Source: Acidimicrobiaceae bacterium (GTDB lineage: Bacteria; Actinomycetota; Acidimicrobiia; Acidimicrobiales; Poriferisodalaceae). Taken from it: DNA of 64,000 bases. The DNA is taken from positions 1-64,000 of the forward strand of contig JAPOPC010000007.1 of assembly GCA_026713105.1 (NCBI GenBank), read 5' to 3'. Position 1 is the stretch's first letter. Every line of letters begins with the position of its first letter. Positions 9,018-19,356 of the stretch are shown here, piece after piece. The translations under genes and the position numbers were made by a program. The notes beneath the pieces were generated by a model. It made no database searches, had not been told where the DNA came from, and saw only the letters and a list, made by a program, of their open reading frames with translations.

Positions 9018-9926
9018 TCAGCGGGGTATCCGCCGACGGGCAGCTTCGGCAAGCATTTCGCCCGGACGGGTCGGGCTGAACAGCACCCGTGACACTGCGA
9101 GGACCTGTGCGGTGCCCGTCGTGCGCGGTACCACCTCGACCTGACCGTTCAGAACGGCGAGCAGCACCGGTCCCAGCGCATTACCGCTGATGTCGACCAG
9201 GTCGTCTGCGCCGAGATCGATGTCGGCAGGCGCGGGGCCCAGCGACGCGACATCTGCCCGGCGCAGCAGGAACGGCTCACGCGTCGCCATGCGGTCATGC
9301 AGGACGAATCCGTTCGGGACGAACACCACCCAGCGGCGAGCCAATTGATGCAATGACCGGAAACCCAGCGTGGCCGAAGTCAGCCCGGCAAGCGAGGCGA
9401 CAACGGCCCAGATCCATTGCTCAATGGCCCACAGCACCGCCGGCGCTGCGATGCCGACGACGACGGCCGACCACACCAATGGGATGGGAGCGATCGCCAG
9501 CAGGAACGGGGTGCGCAGCAGCATCCGTCGCTCGTTGCCATAGCTGAGGCCGTCGACCATGGAGTTGCCGGTTTCGGGCAGCAACGCAACGGCGGTCGCG
9601 ATGGCGGCGCCCACGATGGCGGTTGCAGCACGCGGGCCAGCCAGGTCGGCATCCCAAGCCACTGCGGCCACAACCGAGCCGATTGCCACGCAGACGGAAG
9701 CCGGCGCGGCGATGCGGACGACCGTCAACGCCCACGGCCGGCGCACCAGAGTCGCCGTCAGCACGAGCGCCCAAGCGGCCCACAGTTCCGCGCTCACAAT
9801 GCGTGCCGATGTCTCCGAGCAGGCACCAAGCGCATCCGCCGCCGCCGCTCCCACGCTCCACGGCATCACCAACCACAACAGCCGCATCAGCCACAGCGTC
9901 GGATGAGCCCGCAACGCCTCTCGCAC
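9018..9926 (-). CDS. membrane protein of unknown function
   Basis: Not assigned to a named family. The first two-thirds (about 15-200) holds roughly six hydrophobic segments in two or three hairpins. The last 100 residues are soluble and rich in beta structure (RWVVFVPNGFVLHD, REPFLLRRADVASLG), resembling a pleckstrin-like or DUF-type cytoplasmic domain found in actinobacterial membrane proteins. The GTG at 9926 is chosen because CACACT lies 6 bases upstream, a spacing seen before other starts here; an earlier GTG at 9947 is possible. It lies between gatC and ligA, which point away on either side, and looks monocistronic. Confidence 0.7.
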   Translation of the reverse strand: MREALRAHPTLWLMRLLWLVMPWSVGAAAADALGACSETSARIVSAELWAAWALVLTATLVRRPWALTVVRIAAPASVCVAIGSVVAAVAWDADLAGPRAATAIVGAAIATAVALLPETGNSMVDGLSYGNERRMLLRTPFLLAIAPIPLVWSAVVVGIAAPAVLWAIEQWIWAVVASLAGLTSATLGFRSLHQLARRWVVFVPNGFVLHDRMATREPFLLRRADVASLGPAPADIDLGADDLVDISGNALGPVLLAVLNGQVEVVPRTTGTAQVLAVSRVLFSPTRPGEMLAEAARRRIPR

Positions 9927-10046
9927 GCCATGAGTGTGGCCGCACACAGCGGCCGCGCGGGGATTCCGTGCGGCAATTCAGTCTCTGGCTTCACCGCTTC
10001 GCCCGAGAGTAGGCGGCGAACCCGATGGGGCTAGCCCAGCGTGTAG

Positions 10047-12599
<2,553 letters not shown>

Positions 12600-12762
12600 T
12601 GGACCCGACGCCGCATTCGGTATCGAGATCGACGATCCTTAGCCGCTGGCAGAGGGTCGGCAGATCCCGCGTCGCTGATGCGCGTTATACGAAATGTGGT
12701 GTTCGCGATATACAAATTGTGACGTTTTCGTTCGCCGATTTGTGATTATGGCGATCGGGATC
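12600..12762. repeat. AT-rich intergenic stretch with short direct repeats
   Basis: Between the ligA stop and the left 52-base repeat lies the most AT-rich stretch of this region. Two 23-base units starting with TATAC (12686 and 12709) match at 16 of 23 positions and share the core AA(A/T)TGTG; a third, weaker copy of the core (ATTTGTG) lies near 12738. Head-to-tail repeats about two helical turns apart suggest a protein-binding site, for example a controller for the adjacent restriction module, but this is inference. No gene is seen. Confidence 0.4.
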
Positions 12763-12814
12763 AGAACGTCGAGAAGCACCATTCGTAGGTGAAGTCGGCC
12801 GCTTCGATGTCGAT
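12763..12814. repeat. 52-base direct repeat, distal copy
   Basis: Identical over 52 bases to 15123-15174. The original lies in the 3' end of the small membrane-protein gene at 15121-15585; here the same codons are followed by a TGA rather than TAG. The two copies bracket the methyltransferase/DUF4928 module and look like a long target duplication or attachment site. Confidence 0.93.
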
Positions 12815-12903
12815 GGATTGCTGGTTCTCTTCTGCACTGCGCGCGAATCCGCGACCAATGAATGGAATTGCCCGAGGTCTGTGAACCTGAGCGACTCACG
12901 GTC

Positions 12904-13881
12904 TCAACCAAGGTTGTCGGGAATCTCGACTTGCAGCGACGGATCTGGTTCCGCCGCAGCGACTCGCGTGTTGTAGGTGTCGAGCAGGCCCCGCAGGCGC
13001 ACCGCCATTTGACCGCGCACGTACTGGGCAGGGATGTCGACGGCGTCCGCGACGAAGTCCACGAAATCCCTCACTGAGATCAGGTCGGCGATGTCGAAGT
13101 TGCCTGCGAGCCCTTCGGCCGCGGAGATGCGCTCGCGCAGGGTGAGCACAATCGGCAAAAGGTCAAGCGCAAGATTTGCGCTGCACTTGCGCATCAGAGC
13201 TTCACCCGGAGCGGTGGTCACATGCAGCGCGGCGTTCTCGACGACGAAGTCGCCGACGCGCCCAGTTTGCTCATCGGCTGTCGTGTACGAGTGATTATCG
13301 ATGGCCATGTCGGGATAGTGCAGGCACAAGGCTGCGCCGACGACATGTTGGGCAACGGCACCGGTGGCGTTGCCCCCACGACGACTCGCCGCATCAAGCA
13401 ATTGGCGGACCGCCGCGCTGGTCGGTTCATGACTCCGGTACTCGATTCGCAATCGCTGCTTGTCGAAGAAATCGGCTTGGATGCGTTCGACCATCGCCGC
13501 TTGCAGTGAATTGATCACATCGGCCCGCACGTCTCGGCCAGTCGCTCCAAACGCTTCTGCGGCCGGCGAGAAGTTGACAGCAGCTTCGAAGCCTCGCGCG
13601 AGTTCCTGACTGCCTCGGCTCGTCCTGCCGCCCTCGCTCGCCAGCGGACGTGTCTCACCATGACGAGCCAGGATCTTGTTGATCCTTGATCCACCAAGAA
13701 GACGGACCTGAGATCCGCTGAACCAGCGTGCTTCGTCGAGCGGAAAGTGAGTCATCATGTGCTCGCACATGATGAGGCCCACCGTCATCACATTGCGATT
13801 GACGCCCGTCTCGGTGCGCTGCGTCTCGTACCAATCATCAATGGCACGGTCGAGCGCCGCGGCGATCTCGCCGGCGGTCAT
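12904..13881 (-). CDS. DUF4928 protein, probable restriction partner of the C5 methyltransferase
   Basis: A 325-residue protein of the DUF4928 type, a family typically encoded next to cytosine methyltransferases. No characterised nuclease motif is certain. The segment GRVGDFVVENAALHVTT (208-223), with D211 and E215 after a conserved region with D195, could be a diverged PD-(D/E)XK core, so a restriction endonuclease role is inferred from context. The start overlaps the methyltransferase stop as ATGA, so the two proteins are made in a coupled way, methyltransferase first. The pair lies between 52-base direct repeats. After its stop, 89 non-coding bases remain before the distal repeat. Confidence 0.75.
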   Translation of the reverse strand: MTAGEIAAALDRAIDDWYETQRTETGVNRNVMTVGLIMCEHMMTHFPLDEARWFSGSQVRLLGGSRINKILARHGETRPLASEGGRTSRGSQELARGFEAAVNFSPAAEAFGATGRDVRADVINSLQAAMVERIQADFFDKQRLRIEYRSHEPTSAAVRQLLDAASRRGGNATGAVAQHVVGAALCLHYPDMAIDNHSYTTADEQTGRVGDFVVENAALHVTTAPGEALMRKCSANLALDLLPIVLTLRERISAAEGLAGNFDIADLISVRDFVDFVADAVDIPAQYVRGQMAVRLRGLLDTYNTRVAAAEPDPSLQVEIPDNLG

Positions 13882-15035
13882 GCAGCGGCGTGCGCGGTAG
13901 CGGACCGGATCCCAAGCACAGGTGCTACGAAGCGATCGGCGAGCCAGGTGATGACCGGCACAGTGACAGCGTCACCGAAGCCGAACAAAGCCTGAGATTC
14001 AGTCACCGACGAGATGTCGAAGCCATCCGGAACACCTTGCAGCCGGCCGCACTCGCGAGCGGTCATCCAACGCACACGGTGGCGGCCCTTGTCGACCTCC
14101 ACAAGCGCCTGACGGGAAGAACCGCCCCGAGCAGTTCGCAGGCAGCCTGCAATTTGGTCGGCACGCACTTCCCAGACAGCTCGCCCGCCACGGGTCCGGC
14201 GATACCCGGTTCGCCACGCCGGGAGGCTCTGATCCTCCAATTCGGCAATTCGTGCCGCATGCCGCCTCGGAAGTGTGCGATCAAACGCCGCAAGCCGCTC
14301 TGCATCCCACCAACGCTCGTCCTCCTCTCCGAGACGCTCGACGACATCGGCAAGCATCGGATCGGCCGAAGGAGGGCGGCCGATCATTCGCCGAGTCAAG
14401 TCAAGGCCTGAGGTTCGTGCCAAGAATCGTCTGAGCGATGGAGGGCGAAGCGCATCGGACTCAGCCGTGCCGCCGGTCGCCTCGTCATCTACCACCGACA
14501 ATGCGGGCACGCTGGTCGGCCAATCTGTGCCGAGCAGCCCAAGCACAAACAGCCGGCTGCGCGACTGCGGCACGAACCAGCGCGAGTCGACAACCGCGAG
14601 ATCGCACACGTAGCCCAACCGGTTAAGGGCCGCCAACGCATCGTGCAGGTCGCGGCCGCCCCGCGACGAAATGAACGATGGAACATTCTCGATGAGCACT
14701 GCAGCAGGCCGTCGCTCGCCCATCTCAGCCAATACGCGCACGAACTCGAAATACAGGCCCGACTGCTCGCCCGCCAGCCCGCGCCGATGGCCAGCCAGCG
14801 ACAGATCGATGCACGGGAAGCTCGCCGTTGCAATATCGACATCTGGCATGTCGGTGCCGCGAACGTCACGGACATCACACAAGCGGTAATCGTCACTCCC
14901 GAAATTGGCGGAGTACACGGCGTGCTTGATCGGCGAAATGTCATTCGCCCAGACGACGTTGAAGCCTGCGTCCTCGACGCCGGCGCGTACCAGTCCGATA
15001 CCGGCGAAGAACTCGGCGACCGACGGCTGCGACAT
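13878..15035 (-). CDS. DNA (cytosine-5)-methyltransferase
   Basis: A 385-residue C5 methyltransferase using S-adenosylmethionine. Motifs in order: I (FFAGIG, 9-14), IV with catalytic C75 (SFPCIDLS, where most enzymes have PPCQ), VI (ENV, 116-118), VIII (QSRSRLF), a variable target-recognition region (about 185-310), IX (RECGRLQGVPDGF) and X (FGFGDAVTVPV). The target sequence cannot be read from the gene. The ATG at 15035 is preferred over a start 16 codons upstream because TACTGT lies 8 bases before it. With the overlapping DUF4928 gene it probably forms a type II-like restriction-modification system. The unusual FPC in motif IV suggests a distinct subfamily. Confidence 0.92.
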   Translation of the reverse strand: MSQPSVAEFFAGIGLVRAGVEDAGFNVVWANDISPIKHAVYSANFGSDDYRLCDVRDVRGTDMPDVDIATASFPCIDLSLAGHRRGLAGEQSGLYFEFVRVLAEMGERRPAAVLIENVPSFISSRGGRDLHDALAALNRLGYVCDLAVVDSRWFVPQSRSRLFVLGLLGTDWPTSVPALSVVDDEATGGTAESDALRPPSLRRFLARTSGLDLTRRMIGRPPSADPMLADVVERLGEEDERWWDAERLAAFDRTLPRRHAARIAELEDQSLPAWRTGYRRTRGGRAVWEVRADQIAGCLRTARGGSSRQALVEVDKGRHRVRWMTARECGRLQGVPDGFDISSVTESQALFGFGDAVTVPVITWLADRFVAPVLGIRSATAHAAA

Positions 15036-15043
15036 CGACTCGG

Positions 15044-15049
15044 ACAGTA
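15044..15049 (-). promoter_or_regulatory. -10 box of the methyltransferase gene (leaderless)
   Basis: TACTGT on the minus strand ends 8 bases before the chosen ATG, matching the leaderless pattern of other genes here. The module thus carries its own promoter between the right repeat and the gene. Confidence 0.5.
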
Positions 15050-15120
15050 CTGGCCGGGTGAAACAGCATCGGGGACTGCGCACTCGAATCTCGCCAGCGA
15101 ATCAGCGGACAGGCCCCGCC

Positions 15121-15585
15121 CTAGAACGTCGAGAAGCACCATTCGTAGGTGAAGTCGGCCGCTTCGATGTCGATCGTCGGCGTGGCGGTCAGCCGGGCGC
15201 ACGACCGCCCGCTGCGCAACTTCTCGATGACTTTGCCGTCGCCCGGGGAGAAGAAGTACTCGCCGAGCTGGGTGGTGCCGGCGTCGAGCTGGCCGGCGGG
15301 AATCGTCGTCCCGTTGATGACGAGTGTCAGCTTCCAGCCGGCCTCGAGCCGAGCGCCGACGGGGCTCTGGTGCGGCACTTGGGCGCCGGGCACAGGCGTG
15401 ACCGCCTGCAAGCCGGTCGGATAGGCCGGTCTGGGCTCGCCGCCGCGCGTCAGCCACACTGCCAGCACAACGCCGACAGCGGCGACGAGCGCCCCGAGCG
15501 TGATGGCCGTCGAGACGCCTCTGCGCAATGCCCAGGGGGTAGGGGGATCATCGCCGGAGCCGTTCTGGGAGCCTGCGCGCCTCAT
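15121..15585 (-). CDS. small membrane-anchored protein of unknown function
   Basis: A 154-residue protein with a cytoplasmic N-terminus, one membrane segment (about 25-46, TLGALVAAVGVVLAVWL) and an extracytoplasmic domain with two Cys residues that could form a disulfide (SCARLT ... EWCFSTF). I do not recognise the family. The start overlaps the mnmA stop as ATGA, so it is the last gene of the desulfurase-mnmA operon. A longer open frame extends upstream on this strand, but it runs through mnmA in another frame and is not real. The last 17 codons lie in the 52-base direct repeat, so the gene's 3' end has been duplicated by the neighbouring insertion. Confidence 0.8.
   Translation of the reverse strand: MRRAGSQNGSGDDPPTPWALRRGVSTAITLGALVAAVGVVLAVWLTRGGEPRPAYPTGLQAVTPVPGAQVPHQSPVGARLEAGWKLTLVINGTTIPAGQLDAGTTQLGEYFFSPGDGKVIEKLRSGRSCARLTATPTIDIEAADFTYEWCFSTF
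15123..15174. repeat. 52-base direct repeat, copy in the host gene
   Basis: Perfect match to 12763-12814, at a distance of 2360 bases. It covers the last sense codons and part of the stop codon of the small membrane-protein gene, so integration here left that gene intact. Confidence 0.93.
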
Positions 15586-16676
15586 GTGAGAGGTCCCGCA
15601 GCGGTTGCACCGCCGAGCACCTCGTCGCCGTCGTAGAAGACGACGGCCTGGCCAGCAGCGACACGGCGCTGGGGTTCCCTCCAGTGCAACTGGCCCTCGG
15701 CGTCGACGCGCGCCGGAAGCGCTGCACCATGCGCACTGGTCTGTGCCAAGACGTCGCCTTCGACGGCACCGCTGGCCCAGCGGTGATCGACCAGCCGGAC
15801 ACCTCGTGCCGCTAGCTCGGAGACCCCGCCAACCGTGACCCGACGCGCGGCGATGTCCACGTCGACTGCATATCGCCGCTGCGGCGCACCGCCGAGTTCC
15901 AAGCCCTTGCGCTGGCCGACTGTCACCAGCTCTACCGCCGGCGCAGTGCCGACGCGCTGGCCGGACGCGTCGACCAGCTCTGCGGGGTGCAAGTCGATGC
16001 GCTCGGCCAAGAAACGCTCCCTGCCGGCGGCCTCGGTAATGAAGCAGACATCCTGGCTCTCGGCCTTTCGGGCCGTTCGCAGCCCGAGTTCTGCTGCAAG
16101 CGTGCGCAGCTCGTCCTTGTGGTAATCGCCGACTGGAAACCACAGATCCGACAGATCTGCGCCCGAGAGCATGTACAGCACGTAGGACTGGTCCTTCGCG
16201 GTGTCGGTGCCGCGCTGCAGCCGTGGACTGCCGGTTCGGGCGCTGATGCGAACGTGATGGCCCGTGACGAGTCGGTCGAATCCCAAGCGACGGGCGCGGT
16301 CCAAGAGCACGTCGAACTTGACGTGCCGGTTGCAGGCGATGCACGGGTTCGGCGTGAGACCCCGCCGGTGTGCGTCGACGTACGGTTCGACCACATCGCG
16401 TTCGAATTCGGCCGCATAGTTGAAGACGAAATGGTCGATGCCCAGCTGCTGGCACACCCTGCGGGCGTCGTCCACATCGGAGACTGCGCAGCAGCCTTGG
16501 TCCTGGGGACCCCCCCACAGCTTCAGCGTGACGCCAACGACCTCATGGCCCGCCTCCAAGCACAGGGCTGCGGCGACCGAACTGTCAACGCCGCCTGACA
16601 TCGCAACGAGCAGCGGGCCGCCGGTCGCTGCTGAGCGCAGCGGGCTGCTCGCAGCCGATCTCTCCCGCTGGGTCAT
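15582..16676 (-). CDS. mnmA: tRNA-specific 2-thiouridylase
   Basis: A 364-residue MnmA that thiolates U34 of the Lys, Glu and Gln tRNAs. The PP-loop SGGVDSS (27-33) binds ATP. The two catalytic cysteines are present: C112 in NPCIACN and the persulfide-forming Cys in SQDVCF (around 205). The C-terminal beta domain (VTVGQRKGLELGG onward) is complete. The ATG at 16676 overlaps the desulfurase stop as ATGA; earlier in-frame starts lie inside that gene. Coupling with a cysteine desulfurase gives the sulfur donor and acceptor in one operon. Confidence 0.96.
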   Translation of the reverse strand: MTQRERSAASSPLRSAATGGPLLVAMSGGVDSSVAAALCLEAGHEVVGVTLKLWGGPQDQGCCAVSDVDDARRVCQQLGIDHFVFNYAAEFERDVVEPYVDAHRRGLTPNPCIACNRHVKFDVLLDRARRLGFDRLVTGHHVRISARTGSPRLQRGTDTAKDQSYVLYMLSGADLSDLWFPVGDYHKDELRTLAAELGLRTARKAESQDVCFITEAAGRERFLAERIDLHPAELVDASGQRVGTAPAVELVTVGQRKGLELGGAPQRRYAVDVDIAARRVTVGGVSELAARGVRLVDHRWASGAVEGDVLAQTSAHGAALPARVDAEGQLHWREPQRRVAAGQAVVFYDGDEVLGGATAAGPLT

Positions 16677-17845
16677 CGCAGCTGCTTCACGCATTGTGGA
16701 ATCGCCTCGATCGCTCGATCGATCTCCCACGGCTCGGTGCACCAGCCCAGCGACAGGCGTAACGAGCCAGCGGCTGCCTGGCGGTCGACGCCCATGGCGG
16801 CCAGCACATGGCTCGGCTCCATTGCGCCCGATGCACAAGAGGCCGCTGCCGACGCCATGACGTCGAACCGGTCGAGAAGCACCAGCAACGCTTCGGTCTC
16901 GATGCCCTCAATCAACAACTGGCAGATTCCTGCGGCCCGGCTCGACCGCGTGACAGTCTCGGCGCATCCGTCGATAGCGCTGAGCAGCCCGTCGGTCAGC
17001 CGGGCGGCCAAGGCGCCGATCCGGCAGACATCGGCGTCGCGCGTCGCCGTCAGCTCCGCGAGTGCCGCACCCAGCGCGGCGATGCCGGCGGTGTTGTGGG
17101 TGCCGCTTCGCCGGTCTGCCTCCTGACCGCCGCCCAGCAGTTGTGCCGACAGGGGCACCTCGGGTCGCACAGCCAGAAGCCCGACGCCCTTGGGTCCGCC
17201 GAACTTGTGGGCGCTCAGCGACAGCAGATCGACTGAGCGGACTGCTGCCGCGACATCGACCCAATTGACCCCTTGCACCGCGTCGGTATGGAGCGTCGCG
17301 TCAGGTGCGTGACGGCGCACAACCTCGGCGACGGCATCAAGATCGGCAACGACACCGGACTCGTTGTTGACGAGCATCACCGAAACCAATCCCACCGGCG
17401 GACCGGCATCGGGATGCAGCTGAGCTGCCAGATGTTCGAGGTCAACCACGCCGCCGGCATCCACCCGCACCGTTCGCCCCCCGACGGTTTCGACCGGATG
17501 GAGGACGGCATGGTGCTCAGTCGCCGGGCAGAGAGCCGTTGTGCCGGTGGCAGACGTGACGCCGCGCACCGCGAGATTGTCAGCCTCGGTCCCGCCGCTG
17601 GTGAACACGATGCCGTGCGGATCGAAGCCGAGCGCGTGAGCGGCGACTTCGCGCGCGTCGTCGATTGCCAGCCGCGACGCGCGCGCCATGCGGTGAGCTC
17701 CCGACGGATTGGCGAACTGCGTCTCCAGAAACGGCACCATGGCCTCGACTGCACATGGCCGCATCGGTGTTGACGCGGCGCAGTCCAGATAGGCGGGGCG
17801 CTGGTCCTGCGGTCGCCCGGCGGGCCGATTTCGATCAGCGGTCAC
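16673..17845 (-). CDS. cysteine desulfurase (IscS/NifS type)
   Basis: A 390-residue class V PLP enzyme that takes sulfur from cysteine as a persulfide. The PLP lysine is K214 in SAHKFGGPKG, the cofactor-binding TEHHAV segment is at 109-114, and the catalytic loop Cys is C337 in ASCASG followed by EPSHVL, which is the group I (IscS-like) form. The GTG start lies 6 bases after a TAACCT box. No Fe-S scaffold genes are nearby, so in this operon its main job is probably to feed MnmA. Confidence 0.95.
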   Translation of the reverse strand: MTADRNRPAGRPQDQRPAYLDCAASTPMRPCAVEAMVPFLETQFANPSGAHRMARASRLAIDDAREVAAHALGFDPHGIVFTSGGTEADNLAVRGVTSATGTTALCPATEHHAVLHPVETVGGRTVRVDAGGVVDLEHLAAQLHPDAGPPVGLVSVMLVNNESGVVADLDAVAEVVRRHAPDATLHTDAVQGVNWVDVAAAVRSVDLLSLSAHKFGGPKGVGLLAVRPEVPLSAQLLGGGQEADRRSGTHNTAGIAALGAALAELTATRDADVCRIGALAARLTDGLLSAIDGCAETVTRSSRAAGICQLLIEGIETEALLVLLDRFDVMASAAASCASGAMEPSHVLAAMGVDRQAAAGSLRLSLGWCTEPWEIDRAIEAIPQCVKQLR

Positions 17846-17851
17846 GCGCCG

Positions 17852-17857
17852 AGGTTA
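17852..17857 (-). promoter_or_regulatory. -10 box of the desulfurase-mnmA operon (leaderless)
   Basis: TAACCT on the minus strand ends 6 bases before the GTG of the desulfurase gene. Confidence 0.55.
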
Positions 17858-18192
17858 CGGGTACCACCCCGGCCGATCCGCCCGGCACCGCAGCGACGGA
17901 ATTCCGAGCGCCAACTCGCTCTCGCGTGGCGAGGCCGGTTGCCGGCCGCGCCGCTGTACCGCGAGTTGGCCGGCCTCGTCGCGGGACGGCTCGCTGACCT
18001 GGACGATGCACCGCCGCCGCAAGCCATGGCGAGGCAGGATTCCGCCGGTTCGCCAAGCGCGGAGTGACAGCAGCCGATTGCGGTGCCACACTTTCCGAGC
18101 GTTTGTGTACTAGGGACTCTCCGCCTTGCCGAACGGCGAGACCAGGCGGGCGCGGCGCAACCACGACGGGCAACGACAGGGCAGCCGGCGAC
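17858..18192. other. intergenic stretch without a convincing gene
   Basis: This lies between two divergent genes. One plus-strand frame stays open to a stop at 18065-18067 and ends in protein-like sequence (LYRELAGLVAGRLADLDD), but no ATG or GTG stands in front of it, so it may be a decayed fragment or chance. TACTAGGGACT near 18107-18120 could be part of the promoter for the gene at 18193. Confidence 0.4.
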
Positions 18193-19317
18193 ATGGGCAT
18201 CGAGGTTTCCATCGACATCCCTGCATCGCCGCAGGAGGTCTGGGACTACGCAGCCGACCTCGCTCGCAACGTGGAGTGGATGGCCGATGCCAAGTCGATC
18301 ACCTTCACCTCCGCCACGACCGAGGGCGTCGGCACAACATTTGACTGTGTGACGAAGCTTGGCCCGCTGCAGACAACCGATCGCATCGAGGTCACCGAGT
18401 GGGACGCGCCGCACACGCTCGGCATCTCCCACCGGGGAGCCGTGCAGGGCTCGGGACGCTTCACGCTCACGCCGAGCGAGGAAGGCACGCGCTTCACCTG
18501 GACCGAAGATCTCACCTTGCCGTGGTACTTCGGCTCACGCCTCGGCCAGCAGCCCGCCTCGATGGTGCTCGAACGCGTCTGGAAACGGAACCTGCGCGCG
18601 CTACGGGCACGAATCCTCGAACGGCAGCAAGGACCGACGGGACATGAGCCGGGTCCCCTGCTGGGCATGGGACGAGACTCGGAGGTGCGGGCCTACGGCC
18701 CGCACATCATCCGCGTGAGCCTTCGAGGCAGAGACTTGGTCCACGAGGCGGAGGCCATGCGCCACGTTCGAGCACACGGCTACCCCGCGCCGCAGGTGAT
18801 CTCGGTCCCCGACGAGCACTCGGTGGTGATGGAACGCCTCTCTGGCCCGACGATGCTCGACGAGCTGGCGGCCAAGCCGTGGCTGCTGACTCGCCACGTC
18901 AAGGGGCTTGCGAGGCTTCACCGGCTGCTCGGCGATGTGCCGGCTCCCAGCGGCTGGGCCAAGGTGTCGAGGGGCAGCTCGGTCGTGCACCTCGACCTTC
19001 AGCCCGACAATGTGAAGCTCACCTCTGATGGTCCCATCGTCATCGACTGGTCGAATGCCGCAACGGGATCCAGCGAATTCGACGCCGCGTCAACCTACGT
19101 CCGGCTGCGCACGGCGGCGCCGGACAATCACGCTGCGGCCCGCGCGGTCATCAACGCGTTCCGGACGCGGTTTGCCCGCGCTTTCCTCAAGGAGTTCGGC
19201 TCCGACGAGATCCAGGCGAATCTGCGTGCAGCGGCCGATCTGCGGCTTCTCGACCGCAACCTGCACCCCAATGAGCGCGAGGCGGTCTTCGCCCTCGCCC
19301 GCGGCGAACTCGACTGA
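18193..19317 (+). CDS. SRPBCC domain fused to an aminoglycoside-phosphotransferase-like kinase
   Basis: A 374-residue two-domain protein. Residues 1-150 are a START/SRPBCC (polyketide cyclase-like) ligand pocket (VSIDIPASPQEVWDYAADL ... FTWTEDLTLPWYFG). Residues 165-374 are a small APH-type kinase: the catalytic loop is VVHLDLQPDNVKL (HxDxxxxN) and the metal-binding Asp is in VIDWSNA, where kinases have DFG. The usual N-lobe is short: after RMGRDSEVRAYG-type contacts it goes quickly to the EAEAM helix and the MERLSG hinge. A hydrophobic ligand bound by the first domain could be the kinase substrate, but this is inference. The ATG is preferred to a GTG 129 bases upstream because the SRPBCC fold starts right after it. 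Confidence 0.8.
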   Translation: MGIEVSIDIPASPQEVWDYAADLARNVEWMADAKSITFTSATTEGVGTTFDCVTKLGPLQTTDRIEVTEWDAPHTLGISHRGAVQGSGRFTLTPSEEGTRFTWTEDLTLPWYFGSRLGQQPASMVLERVWKRNLRALRARILERQQGPTGHEPGPLLGMGRDSEVRAYGPHIIRVSLRGRDLVHEAEAMRHVRAHGYPAPQVISVPDEHSVVMERLSGPTMLDELAAKPWLLTRHVKGLARLHRLLGDVPAPSGWAKVSRGSSVVHLDLQPDNVKLTSDGPIVIDWSNAATGSSEFDAASTYVRLRTAAPDNHAAARAVINAFRTRFARAFLKEFGSDEIQANLRAAADLRLLDRNLHPNEREAVFALARGELD

Positions 19318-19356
19318 TCCTCCTGGCACACCGCTGCCGGGGATGCCGACCGCGAT

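Noticed and set aside
12680-12762. CRISPR-like repeats
   Set aside because: The units are imperfect, only two or three, with no unique spacers of regular length and no cas genes.
12639-12911. 90-codon minus-strand frame over the left 52-base repeat
   Set aside because: It reads the repeat in a different frame from the host gene, so the apparent protein repeat is only a result of the DNA repeat.
15586-16518. Long minus-strand frame upstream of and continuous with the small gene ending at 15121
   Set aside because: It lies inside mnmA in another frame and reads as Arg-rich nonsense; only the part from the ATG at 15585 has a membrane segment and a coupled start.
17846-18067. Possible short plus-strand gene ending LYRELAGLVAGRLADLDD... 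at 18067
   Set aside because: No ATG or GTG in frame before the protein-like part and no family recognised; recorded only as a possible decayed fragment.
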